A DNA stretch of 17,451 bases. Origin: an uncultured Lachnospiraceae bacterium. Lineage in GTDB: Bacteria; Bacillota; Clostridia; Lachnospirales; Lachnospiraceae. Where the stretch lies: assembly GCA_902803015.1 (NCBI GenBank), contig CADCOL010000096.1, positions 1 to 17,451 of the forward strand, in the 5' to 3' direction. The notes under the pieces were generated by a model that saw only the letters and a list, made by a program, of their open reading frames with translations, searched no databases and had not been told where the DNA came from. The position numbers were made by a program, and so were the translations under genes. Below are positions 7,767 through 14,526 of the stretch, in pieces (position 1 is the stretch's first letter; the number at the start of each line of letters is the position of its first letter).

Positions 7767-8519
7767 TTACGGAATCAGTTTGCCGTACGGTCCGACTCCG
7801 GGTTCATCCCAGTTCATGTTGATGGCCTGTGCAAATGTATTGTGGCCGAGCATCGGAACTTCTAGTTTGGCAATCGTCTCTTTGCTGACCTTGCCCTCCC
7901 GAACGAATTCTTCGCCCGCATCCGAAAACTTGGTTAAATATCTTGCCACTTTGTTCTCGAATGTTTTTTCCGCAAGCATGCCGCCCTGCGGTGCGGTAAT
8001 CAGTGTATATCCATCCGGTCCGCAGATTCGGTCAAACTGCAGTTTCACGGAATCGTAGCAGTCCACGGTTTCTTCGTACCCGCATGCGGAAACCAGCACC
8101 AGTTTCTTCTGCATCAGTTCCGGAAAACGCATCTCGTGAAGGAAACGTCCGGTGGACTCATCCCCGTTCACCGCTCTGTATTCGGACACGTAGCAGATCA
8201 TGCGGTCCATAAACGCTTTCAGTTTTGAAGGAAGTCCGAAGAAGTACAGCGGAAAACTTTCAATGATTACATCGCTTTCCATCACCAGATCGCGAATCTC
8301 ATCCATATCATCGCGAATGATGCATTTTCCCTTTTGCTGCTTCCAGCAGCAGAAGCATCCGTGACAATGGTCGATGTTTTTATCCTTCAGTGCCACCTCG
8401 GTAACAACGGTGTTTTCCTCACCGTTTGCTTTTACCATGCCCTGCACAAAAGCTCTTGCAATTTTCAAAGAGGAGGAATACTCTCCCCTGAGACTTCCGT
8501 TTATCAGTAAAATACGCAT
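7767..8519 (-). CDS. Flavodoxin-like NAD(P)H-dependent FMN oxidoreductase
   Basis: Proteins of this fold bind FMN and move electrons from NAD(P)H to quinones, small metabolites or partner proteins. The 250 residues open with the phosphate-binding loop LLINGSLRGEYSSSL. A cysteine-rich stretch follows (HCHGCFCCWKQQKGKC), then DDMDEIRDLVMESDVII and the FMN-pocket segment PLYFFGLPSKLKAFMDR. The HGCFCCW...C pattern is common in clostridial members and could also carry a metal or disulfide. A longer frame opens at 8555, but GAGGTG sits 6 bases before the ATG at 8519 and the nucleotide fold starts at once there, so I use 8519. It is the first gene after the palindromic promoter. A redox role on the acyl product is possible but not shown. 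Confidence 0.82.
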   Translation of the reverse strand: MRILLINGSLRGEYSSSLKIARAFVQGMVKANGEENTVVTEVALKDKNIDHCHGCFCCWKQQKGKCIIRDDMDEIRDLVMESDVIIESFPLYFFGLPSKLKAFMDRMICYVSEYRAVNGDESTGRFLHEMRFPELMQKKLVLVSACGYEETVDCYDSVKLQFDRICGPDGYTLITAPQGGMLAEKTFENKVARYLTKFSDAGEEFVREGKVSKETIAKLEVPMLGHNTFAQAINMNWDEPGVGPYGKLIP

Positions 8520-8572
8520 ATTTTCACCTCTATCCCACCATAAGCATTTTCCCAAAAACGAAGTACTTCCTC

Positions 8573-8601
8573 AATATACATAAACGTCGGTTATGCATAA
8601 A
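8573..8601 (-). promoter_or_regulatory. Promoter of the lipid operon
   Basis: On the minus strand TTTATG (8596-8601) and TATATT (8573-8578) are separated by exactly 17 bases. The -10 matches consensus at five of six positions and the -35 at three. The start codon of the flavoprotein is about 50 bases downstream. The weak -35 overlaps the T-run of the upstream terminator. The nine downstream genes show no obvious internal promoter, so this may drive them all, though the long gaps around the ACP gene could hide others. Confidence 0.6.
8576..8598. promoter_or_regulatory. Palindromic candidate operator in the lipid-operon promoter
   Basis: The core CATAACCGACGTTTATG (8579-8595, minus-strand reading) is a near-perfect palindrome: seven of eight base pairs around a central base match. 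Two further matching pairs lie just outside it. The core occupies the whole spacer between the -35 and -10 elements, where a bound dimer would block RNA polymerase. The gene for a TetR-family protein ends about 70 bp away. Size and symmetry suit a TetR-type site; which protein binds is inferred. Confidence 0.6.
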
Positions 8602-8630
8602 AATTAGGCACTCATGACTTGAGTGCCTAA
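8599..8630 (-). terminator. Rho-independent terminator after tetR
   Basis: TTAGGCACTCA (8604-8614) and TGAGTGCCTAA (8620-8630) form a perfect 11-bp stem with a 5-base loop. On the minus strand it is followed by TTTTT (8599-8603). It lies 40 bp after the TetR stop codon and should end the riboswitch transcript just before the next promoter, separating the two units. Confidence 0.88.
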
Positions 8631-8669
8631 AAATTATGTAAACCTTTATAAATTGTTTATTAATAATTA

Positions 8670-9260
8670 TTACTTTTTCTTCTTTTTTGCCATATTCAGA
8701 AGAATCTGCTCGGCAACGCCGTCCATCATCTCAATGGCCTTCTCCATGGTTTCCACGGGATCCGAATGATATCTTCCGCGAATCCAGTCCACCGTCGTTT
8801 CGGAAAACATTTTTGCGAACAGATACGAAGCGATATCGCGGTCTTCCTTCTTCAAAACCAGGCCTTTTTCGCGGTAAAGGTTCTCCGCATAGTGATCCAG
8901 GTAATTACGAATCGGATGAATTGCCATGTCTACCAGATAGTCTCCGAAGGCATCGCGTCCCATCGACTGGTACATATTCCGGATAAAATCCTCGTTTTTC
9001 TTGGCATACTGCCCCATGAAACGCAGATTACTGATCCAGTCTCCCTCTCCGAACTGCAAAGACGCGGGGAAGAGTTTTTCCGCCTTCGAATAAATAATCT
9101 CTTCCATCAGCGAATACACATCCTGATAGTAATAGTAGAACGTGTTTCGATTAATTCCGCAGTGCTTGGAAATCATCGTTACGGTGATTTTCTCAATCGG
9201 AACCGTCTGGGATAATTCTATGAAACTGTCGATAATCGCCTTCTTGGTAAACTGACTCAT
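8670..9260 (-). CDS. TetR/AcrR-family transcriptional regulator
   Basis: The 196 residues have the TetR layout: an N-terminal helix-turn-helix (about residues 22-50, with ITVTMISKHCGINRNTFYYYYQD) and a longer helical ligand and dimer domain. The helix-turn-helix is intact. The tail ends in a run of lysines after LLNMAK. Its ATG overlaps the TGA of the ECF S gene by ATGA, so it is translationally coupled to B12-responsive transport genes. A terminator follows, then the promoter with the palindrome. Autoregulation alone would not explain that arrangement, since its own transcript starts 2 kb upstream. The likely target is the adjacent lipid operon, and the ligand could be an acyl-CoA or lipid, as for several TetR proteins. 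Target and ligand are inferred. Confidence 0.9.
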   Translation of the reverse strand: MSQFTKKAIIDSFIELSQTVPIEKITVTMISKHCGINRNTFYYYYQDVYSLMEEIIYSKAEKLFPASLQFGEGDWISNLRFMGQYAKKNEDFIRNMYQSMGRDAFGDYLVDMAIHPIRNYLDHYAENLYREKGLVLKKEDRDIASYLFAKMFSETTVDWIRGRYHSDPVETMEKAIEMMDGVAEQILLNMAKKKKK

Positions 9261-9826
9261 TTCCCGTTTCCTATTTTCTTTATCACTTTTTCTTCACCGG
9301 TTCTCGTAAGATAATCCGCCATTCGGATGGTTTCCGCAAGCGGCAAGACCATGGACCCGAAAATAAAATTGCTGGTACCGTGGACGATATCCCAAGGGAA
9401 TCCGGTCACAACCCAGGCGATCATTCCCTTGAAATCCAGATGGAAGAACAGTGCATGCATCGGCGCAAACAAAGTACCGTATGCGAGTCCGTGAAGACCG
9501 CATACAACCATGTACACTATTACTGCTACCGGCTGCGGCATTTTCTTCGGCAGAAGCATGGTAACACCCCATAATACTGCCCAGATATAAAGATAAGGGA
9601 CCCACCAAGCGGAAAATCCCTCAACAAATCCATGAATCAATACAAATACATAAATGGGAAACAGCGCTTTGACCCGGTAAACGAGTGTTAAGGCCATGAT
9701 GCTTAACCCGATAAAATGCACATTGGGAAATGCATTCATCAGTATCTTGGAGGCATACATCAGGCCTCCAAGCATACCGAATATTGCAATTTCACGCACA
9801 GTCAGAAAAGGTTTCTTACTTTTCAT
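9257..9826 (-). CDS. ECF transporter S component, probably for a corrinoid
   Basis: S components are small membrane proteins that bind a vitamin and dock on a shared energising module (EcfA, EcfA', EcfT). The 189 residues are hydrophobic with about six membrane segments. They begin TVREIAIFGMLGGLMYASK and include HFIGLSIMALTLVYRVKALFPIY split across segments and a WWVPYLYIW stretch, all familiar from ECF S proteins of clostridia. No ATPase or EcfT gene is nearby, as expected for group II systems with shared modules. It starts inside the end of the DUF4430 gene (11-bp overlap) and its TGA overlaps the TetR start. The cobalamin riboswitch upstream and the DUF4430 partner point to cobalamin or a precursor as cargo. 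Another vitamin cannot be excluded from sequence. Confidence 0.82.
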   Translation of the reverse strand: MKSKKPFLTVREIAIFGMLGGLMYASKILMNAFPNVHFIGLSIMALTLVYRVKALFPIYVFVLIHGFVEGFSAWWVPYLYIWAVLWGVTMLLPKKMPQPVAVIVYMVVCGLHGLAYGTLFAPMHALFFHLDFKGMIAWVVTGFPWDIVHGTSNFIFGSMVLPLAETIRMADYLTRTGEEKVIKKIGNGK

Positions 9827-10313
9827 ACTTTAAGGTGTATTCTGCGCCTTCTTCCACTTTCGTGTCGCTTACACCAACCTGTGCCATTTCATCCCCGATG
9901 TAGAATCCCCACCAGGAACCGTCAACATCGTAATCAGCGGTTACACCGTTTACTGCTTTGATGTAGAGACCATAATCGCCCATGTCGCCTTCTACAAGGT
10001 CAACATCCAGAAGTGCGGTACCCAGATCTTCCGCATCGGTCTTTACTGCAAAGTAATCTTCGGATCCGTCCGCATAAACAACAGTCAGGGTAAAATCGAT
10101 TTCGCCTTCACCAAGCTGCTGATACTCTTCCTTTTCGGAATCAGCGGGAACTTCGCTTACTACTTCGCTTGCAACGTTTTCACTTGCAGAGATTACTTCA
10201 CTTGCTGTTACATTTACCTGCTTTGTACATGCAGTTCCGAGTACTGTCATTGCCGCAATCAATGCCATTACGAGAACGCATGACAAAGTCTTCTTTAAAG
10301 ATTTCTTTGTCAT
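9816..10313 (-). CDS. DUF4430 (transcobalamin-like) lipoprotein
   Basis: The 165-residue protein has a secretion signal ending near VLGTAC, so Cys29 is the probable lipid-anchor site, although Gly at -3 is not the commonest lipobox residue. A Ser/Glu-rich linker (about 36-66) follows. The rest is a DUF4430 domain, with GLYIKAVNGVTADYD and DGSWWGFYIGDEMAQVGV. This domain is related to the beta domain of transcobalamin and intrinsic factor and often accompanies corrinoid-linked loci. It would sit on the outer face of the membrane and could capture a corrinoid for the overlapping ECF S protein. It is the first gene after the riboswitch; AAGGAG lies 8 bases before the ATG. Ligand specificity is inferred from context. 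Confidence 0.86.
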   Translation of the reverse strand: MTKKSLKKTLSCVLVMALIAAMTVLGTACTKQVNVTASEVISASENVASEVVSEVPADSEKEEYQQLGEGEIDFTLTVVYADGSEDYFAVKTDAEDLGTALLDVDLVEGDMGDYGLYIKAVNGVTADYDVDGSWWGFYIGDEMAQVGVSDTKVEEGAEYTLKYEK

Positions 10314-10320
10314 TTCTTTC

Positions 10321-10392
10321 TCTCCTTACAAATGTGTATTTCAATTCCTTTTCAGCCCTCTTTTCCGGCGCCCGCGGAAAAATGCAGAGGAG
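10321..10392 (-). promoter_or_regulatory. Possible riboswitch expression platform
   Basis: Between the aptamer and the gene, TTTTCCG (10361-10367) and CGGAAAA (10375-10381) form a 7-bp stem around a GC-rich loop. No U-run follows, so it is not a standard terminator. CTCCT in the minus-strand RNA near 10388-10392 can pair with AGGAG of the ribosome binding site at 10322-10326. Control of translation is therefore more likely than attenuation, but I have not modelled the fold. Confidence 0.4.
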
Positions 10393-10399
10393 GTTAACA

Positions 10400-10560
10400 C
10401 TACCGGGTATTTCGACTCTATGCAGTTCCTTAAAAACCTTCTCGGTTGCCCAATGGTCTGTCTTTCGTTTGCGGTACGAAATAATCAAGGTTATGTTACG
10501 CATATCACGGCGACGGGCTCGTACAGGATTTCCACCTGTTTCCCCATGTAATGCACCTAT
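10400..10560 (-). ncRNA. Cobalamin riboswitch aptamer
   Basis: The minus-strand leader has the conserved cobalamin aptamer blocks in order. GGTGCATTAC comes first. The core follows, as GGGAAACAGGTGGAAATCC (around 10526-10545) and then GAGCCCGTCGCCGTGATA, which matches the GGGAA...GGTG..AATCC...C.G.CCCGC..C.GT pattern. The 3' B12-box-like block GAGTCGAAATACCCGGTAG is at 10400-10418. The 160-base size suits a cobalamin aptamer. It would fold on binding the cofactor and lower expression of the DUF4430-ECF-TetR genes. Class and exact ends are approximate. Confidence 0.9.
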
Positions 10561-10563
10561 CGG

Positions 10564-10592
10564 AATATATACCATTTTGATTCAATTGTAAA
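10564..10592 (-). promoter_or_regulatory. Promoter of the riboswitch operon
   Basis: TTTACA (10587-10592) and TATATT (10564-10569) are spaced by 17 bases; each matches consensus at five of six positions. The aptamer begins immediately downstream, as expected. The -35 lies only 14 bp after the stop codon of the preceding gene and no hairpin terminator separates them, so some read-through from pyrF and the LppM-like gene into the riboswitch is likely. Confidence 0.8.
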
Positions 10593-10606
10593 GTTCAAAG
10601 TTATTC

Positions 10607-13378
10607 CTAGAACGAACCGTACGGTCTGGAAAGTTCCGCGCCGCACGCTACGCAGAAGGTATCGTCGTCACGAATCGGCTCTTTGCAGAACGGACATTTC
10701 CGGTTTCCGGAAGAAGCCATACCGAAGTCAAACTTTCCGGTTCCGCCTGTCGAGAATTTCTTTCCGAACGTGGAGCTCTGGGAAGAACCGTAAGAGTTCT
10801 GGCCGCCGTAAGAAGATGCGCCTGCGCCGAAACCGCCCTGCGTACTTCCCGCACCGCCGCCGAATGTACCGGTTGCGTCAAAGGAGAATAATCCGCCACC
10901 GCCTGCACCGCTCTCTCCGAGTTTCGGAAGAGGATTGCCTGCAAACGGATCGGAACCGTAGGAACTGGTATTTACCATTTCCGGATCCACATATCCGCCG
11001 ACGTTGTTTACGCTTCTGCCGATGGTTGCACCAGTCGCTGCACCGCCCACATACGCACCGGAACCCAATTTGCTTCCGCCGTATGCTTCTTTGATGGCTG
11101 CCGATTTTTCACTGTGTCCGACACTTGCGGACTGATAGCCGGATGCTTCATAACCCTGTGTCTGGTAAATGGAACCCTGCTGTGCGGGTGCCGGAGCGGG
11201 TTCTTCATAATAACCGCCCGCAGACTGGTCATAGTATCCGCCGTCCTGCTCGTATCCGGAATTGTAGGATTCTTCATAGCCTGCATTATCATATCCGGCA
11301 TTGTCGTATCCGGCATCGTCATATCCTGTGCCGTAAGAATCCGCATCGTCATAGGATGCGCCGTAATTCGTCTGCTCGTAATTTTCAAAGTAATTGGAAC
11401 CTTCGTAATCCGTTAAGGAAACATCCGCATCCTTTTCAAAGAACGGATCCTTTGCAGGTCCGAACGAATCGTCAAGCACATCCTTCTTGCCGTATGCAAG
11501 GTTCGGAGCCGTACTTCTCGGAGTAAACAGGGTGCTTGCGCTTGTCGTCTTGGTTTCTTCCTTCAGGAACGGATCGGCAACTGTCTTTTCATTCTCATCA
11601 TGCACATAATCTCTGGTACCGTAACCGATATTCGGAGCAGTGCTTCTCGGTTCAAATACGGTATTACCCTTGGAAAGCTCGGTTACGTTGTCAGCCTTCT
11701 CATGTTCTTCATGATGACCGGACATAAAGTATTCCATATTCGGAGCGGTACTTCTCGGTTCGAATACGGTCGTTCCCTTTTCAAGTTCGCTGACATTGTC
11801 AGCCTTTACGTGCTCTTCATGATAGCCCGGTACAAAGTACTGGAAGTTCGGAGCCGTACTTCTCGGTGAGAAGGTTGTGCCTCCGGTGGAAAGTGCGGAA
11901 CTGCCTTCCTTCTTGTTAAACTTCGCACCGCCTGCAACATAACCGGCGCTTGCAGAAGAAGAGCCGGAAGAAATTCTGGCACTTGCCGAAGTGGATGTAT
12001 TGATTTCTTTTGCTTCTCTCTTTAAACGGTTGCTGCCGAAGGACATCGTCTGGGATGTCTGATCCTCGAGACCGTTGGTTTCGTATTCTGCCTTGGGAAC
12101 AAACAGTGAATTGTCCGCTGCCGCTTCCGTCTGCTCGGAGTAATCCACAAGTGCGGGTTCCACGGGAGCCGTGGACCTGGCACTTCCTGCCTGATAGGTG
12201 TACTGAGGCTTCGTGCTGCCGTAGGATGCCTTTGCGCTTCCTGCGGTGTAGGAAGGTTTCTCTTCCACTACGGGTTCGGGTTCTACATATGCAGGCTCCT
12301 CATATACGGGTTCTTCGTAAGAAGGAGCGGGAGTCTCGTAAACCGGTTCCGGTTCGGCAACGGGCTGGGGTGCCGGTGCAACGACAGGTTGCGGAGCAAC
12401 CGGAGCGGGTGCGGGTGCTGCAGGCTTCGGTGTTCTGCGCATTAATGCGGAAGAAGATCCGGCTGCAGGTGCCGGTGCTGCGGGTGCTTCCGCTGCAGGA
12501 GCCTCCTGTGACGGAGTATATTTCGGTGTCTTCTTTGCAAACATGGAAGATTTCTTGGGCTTGAGATCGTCCGGATCATCCATTCCGCCGCCTCCGAATC
12601 CGCCGCCAAAGCCGCCTTTTGCAGCTTTTGCAGGCTTCTTCTCCAGCTTAATGGAGGTAAGCGATGCATTGAGATTTTTCTCTTTTTTAACTTTGCTTAA
12701 TACCACAACCAGCGCTGTAACGATTACAACAGCTGCGATAATGATCGGAATAAAGAATGTAAAATCAAAGAACTTGATTTCTACGGAAATATCCGCAGTT
12801 TCACCCGTAAGGATGGGAGTTAAATCGATTTCAACGCTGTTATCGGAAACCTTGTTTCCGGTAGTGCTCTTAATGGAACCCGGAATGGAAACGGTCATCT
12901 TCGAAAGAATCTCGCCTGCCAGTGCTGCCTGCAGTTCTTCTTCCTGTAAATGGTTTCCGTTGCCGTAAACCTTAATCTTGATTGTACGGTTTCCGAAAAG
13001 GTTCGAATCCTCGTAATTGATTTTTGCATAATCGCCGTAGAGAGCGCTGAGTGCGTCACCGACTTCTTTTTTCTCGGCTTCTTTCGTGATTTTTACGCCG
13101 ATGTAATTCAGACCGTCATACTGTTCGCTCGTATACTGCTTATCCCAGGATGTAACTCTGGAAAAACGATAATCCCCTTCTACCGCATCGTAGAAGTTGG
13201 TCGGCATACCGTAGTTTTCTTTTACGGCTTCGTCATCCATCAAAACTTCCGCGGTAATGACTGCCTTTCCGTTTCTTTTGATATTGACATCCGTCTGCGC
13301 GCGTAAGCATGAGCATGCGGTCATTACCCAGATTGCGGATGCAATAATCAGAATTCCCTTTTTCACCATTCTTTTCAT
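10607..13378 (-). CDS. LppM-like membrane protein with long repetitive tail and C-terminal zinc ribbon
   Basis: I recognise the architecture, not a function. The 923 residues begin with a lipoprotein-like signal (MTACSC, Cys22 likely). An extracytoplasmic domain of about 180 residues resembles LppM-type domains. One membrane helix (about 207-228) is followed by basic residues. A long cytoplasmic tail comes next: Gly-rich (GGFGGGFGGGG), Pro/Ala/Glu-rich, four tandem units around PRSTAPN, a Tyr/Asp/Asn-rich block with GYDNA repeats, then Gly/Ser-rich sequence. It ends with a double-CxxC zinc ribbon (C895, C898, C909, C912). The tail should be largely disordered. A signal peptide plus a second helix would place the N-domain outside and the ribbon inside. 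Start: GAGG, 8 bases upstream. It is 24 bp after pyrF, so co-transcribed. Role unknown; scaffold or envelope-stress sensor are guesses. Confidence 0.75.
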   Translation of the reverse strand: MKRMVKKGILIIASAIWVMTACSCLRAQTDVNIKRNGKAVITAEVLMDDEAVKENYGMPTNFYDAVEGDYRFSRVTSWDKQYTSEQYDGLNYIGVKITKEAEKKEVGDALSALYGDYAKINYEDSNLFGNRTIKIKVYGNGNHLQEEELQAALAGEILSKMTVSIPGSIKSTTGNKVSDNSVEIDLTPILTGETADISVEIKFFDFTFFIPIIIAAVVIVTALVVVLSKVKKEKNLNASLTSIKLEKKPAKAAKGGFGGGFGGGGMDDPDDLKPKKSSMFAKKTPKYTPSQEAPAAEAPAAPAPAAGSSSALMRRTPKPAAPAPAPVAPQPVVAPAPQPVAEPEPVYETPAPSYEEPVYEEPAYVEPEPVVEEKPSYTAGSAKASYGSTKPQYTYQAGSARSTAPVEPALVDYSEQTEAAADNSLFVPKAEYETNGLEDQTSQTMSFGSNRLKREAKEINTSTSASARISSGSSSASAGYVAGGAKFNKKEGSSALSTGGTTFSPRSTAPNFQYFVPGYHEEHVKADNVSELEKGTTVFEPRSTAPNMEYFMSGHHEEHEKADNVTELSKGNTVFEPRSTAPNIGYGTRDYVHDENEKTVADPFLKEETKTTSASTLFTPRSTAPNLAYGKKDVLDDSFGPAKDPFFEKDADVSLTDYEGSNYFENYEQTNYGASYDDADSYGTGYDDAGYDNAGYDNAGYEESYNSGYEQDGGYYDQSAGGYYEEPAPAPAQQGSIYQTQGYEASGYQSASVGHSEKSAAIKEAYGGSKLGSGAYVGGAATGATIGRSVNNVGGYVDPEMVNTSSYGSDPFAGNPLPKLGESGAGGGGLFSFDATGTFGGGAGSTQGGFGAGASSYGGQNSYGSSQSSTFGKKFSTGGTGKFDFGMASSGNRKCPFCKEPIRDDDTFCVACGAELSRPYGSF
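11280..11324 (-). repeat. Three tandem 15-bp units encoding GYDxA repeats
   Basis: Three consecutive 15-base units with few differences (patterns such as ccggcattgtcgtat) encode DDAGY/DNAGY pentapeptides in the LppM-like gene. The unit is in frame, so copy-number change would alter the tail length without breaking the gene. Confidence 0.7.
11501..11866 (-). repeat. Four in-frame repeats encoding PRSTAPN units
   Basis: The 21-base segment encoding PRSTAPN occurs at 11501, 11630, 11738 and 11846, with spacings of 129, 108 and 108 bases. The two 108-base (36-codon) units also share the flanking pattern KADNVxELxKGxTVFEPRSTAPN with HHEEHEKADN between. A degenerate fifth copy (ARSTAP) lies near 12161-12180. 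The DNA differs at many third positions while the peptide is kept, which suggests selection on the protein sequence. Confidence 0.85.
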
Positions 13379-13402
13379 GACTGAAACCTCGATTCGTTTG
13401 AA

Positions 13403-14341
13403 TTAGTTGTTGCCAAGTGCTGCGCCAAGATCTTCTTTCATATCTATCACGGCTGCACGTGCGGCATCCGCGTAATTCGCAGGAGAATATGTTTCTTTGT
13501 ATTTATCACTCTGATATGCGGCGATAATTCCGCGTGAGGAATTGACAATGGCACCCAGACCGTCCTCGTTAAAGAAGTGTACCAGATCGGCGCCCTTGCC
13601 ACCCTGTGCTCCGTAACCGGGAACCAGAATCATGGTCTTCGGCATCAGCTGTCTTAAAACCCTGCCCATTTCCGGATAGGTGGCTCCGACTACGGCTCCC
13701 ACATAACTGTAGGATTCGCCCATACAATCCTTGCCCCATTCATCAACCTGTTTTCCAACAATTTCGTAAAGCGGTCTGGAATCCGCGTCCGCAATCGGAC
13801 GGTCCTGAAACTCGCCGGAACTGGGATTGGAAGTTTTAACCAGAACGAAAATTCCCTTCTTCTCTTCTTTGCAGACATCGATGAAAGGCTTTACGCCGTC
13901 CGTTCCGAGATACGGATTGACGGTTGCGAAATCTTCATCAAAAGGGGCATAGGTTTCTTTGCCCACCATTACTTTTCCGAGATGCCCTACGGCATATGCA
14001 CTCGAGGTAGAACCGATATCTCCTCGTTTAATGTCTCCGATTACCACAAGACCTTTTGATTTACAGTAATCAATGGTCTTTTTATATGCGATTAACCCTT
14101 CGATTCCGAATTGCTCATACATGGCAATCTGCGGTTTTACGGCGGGAACCAGATCATAGACCGCATCCACAATGCCTTTGTTGAACTGCCAGATTGCTTC
14201 TCCGGCGCCCTGAAGTGTTTCTCCGTAAACAGAGAAAGCAGCCTGTTTTACTTCCTCCGGAATAAACCTCATGGTAGGGTCCAAACCCACCACAATAGGT
14301 GCATTTTTCTTCTGAATTTCTTTGAGCAGACGATTGATCAT
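13403..14341 (-). CDS. pyrF: Orotidine 5'-phosphate decarboxylase (PyrF), long form
   Basis: PyrF makes UMP from orotidine monophosphate, the last step of de novo pyrimidine synthesis. The 312 residues belong to the longer (type 2) subfamily rather than the roughly 240-residue type. Motifs are VGLDPTM with Asp21, Lys69 in VKPQ, the catalytic DIKRGD (Asp103, Lys105, Asp108) and the phosphate-loop region LVPGYGAQGG. All catalytic residues are present. It has its own promoter and a strong GGGGGGAG site before the ATG. No other pyr gene is next to it. The LppM-like gene follows after 24 bp, so the pair shares a transcript without an obvious functional tie. Confidence 0.95.
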   Translation of the reverse strand: MINRLLKEIQKKNAPIVVGLDPTMRFIPEEVKQAAFSVYGETLQGAGEAIWQFNKGIVDAVYDLVPAVKPQIAMYEQFGIEGLIAYKKTIDYCKSKGLVVIGDIKRGDIGSTSSAYAVGHLGKVMVGKETYAPFDEDFATVNPYLGTDGVKPFIDVCKEEKKGIFVLVKTSNPSSGEFQDRPIADADSRPLYEIVGKQVDEWGKDCMGESYSYVGAVVGATYPEMGRVLRQLMPKTMILVPGYGAQGGKGADLVHFFNEDGLGAIVNSSRGIIAAYQSDKYKETYSPANYADAARAAVIDMKEDLGAALGNN

Positions 14342-14378
14342 CCCATACTCCCCCCATTATTTTTTAACATACAGTAAT

Positions 14379-14407
14379 ATTTTATACTTTTTAAAGCATG
14401 AGGGCAA
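14379..14407 (-). promoter_or_regulatory. Promoter of pyrF
   Basis: TTGCCC (14402-14407) and TAAAAT (14379-14384) are spaced by 17 bases on the minus strand, matching consensus at four and five of six positions. The start codon lies about 38 bases beyond the -10. The rest of the gap from 14342 to 14526 holds AT-rich sequence and the nrdD terminator; I see no riboswitch or PyrR-type attenuator. Confidence 0.65.
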
Positions 14408-14468
14408 CGACTTTTCCCTTTTGATTTATTTTGCCTATTTTTGCCTTTTATTTTTATGTAAAATACAC

Positions 14469-14496
14469 AAAAGGACATCCTTCCGGATGCCCTTTT
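14469..14496 (-). terminator. Rho-independent terminator of nrdD
   Basis: In minus-strand RNA AAAAGGGCAUCC pairs with GGAUGUCCUUUU (12 pairs, one G-U) around a GGAA tetraloop. The T-rich end continues as TTTTGTGTATTTT. It is about 30 bp after the nrdD stop and 60 bp before the pyrF -35, so it ends the nrdD unit. Confidence 0.88.
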
Positions 14497-14526
14497 GCCT
14501 GGGAATGCTTATTTACTTTAACGCAT

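Noticed and set aside
8520..8555. Upstream start for the flavoprotein
   Set aside because: The extra 12 residues (beginning MGKCLWWDRG) overlap the ribosome binding site of the ATG at 8519 and do not belong to the fold.
10169..10591. Frames of 125 and 140 codons over the DUF4430 leader
   Set aside because: They cross the cobalamin riboswitch and its promoter, which explain the sequence better than protein coding.
11280..11866. CRISPR-like or other regularly spaced repeats
   Set aside because: The repeats are in frame, keep peptide sequence rather than DNA sequence, and the spacers are themselves repeated coding units.
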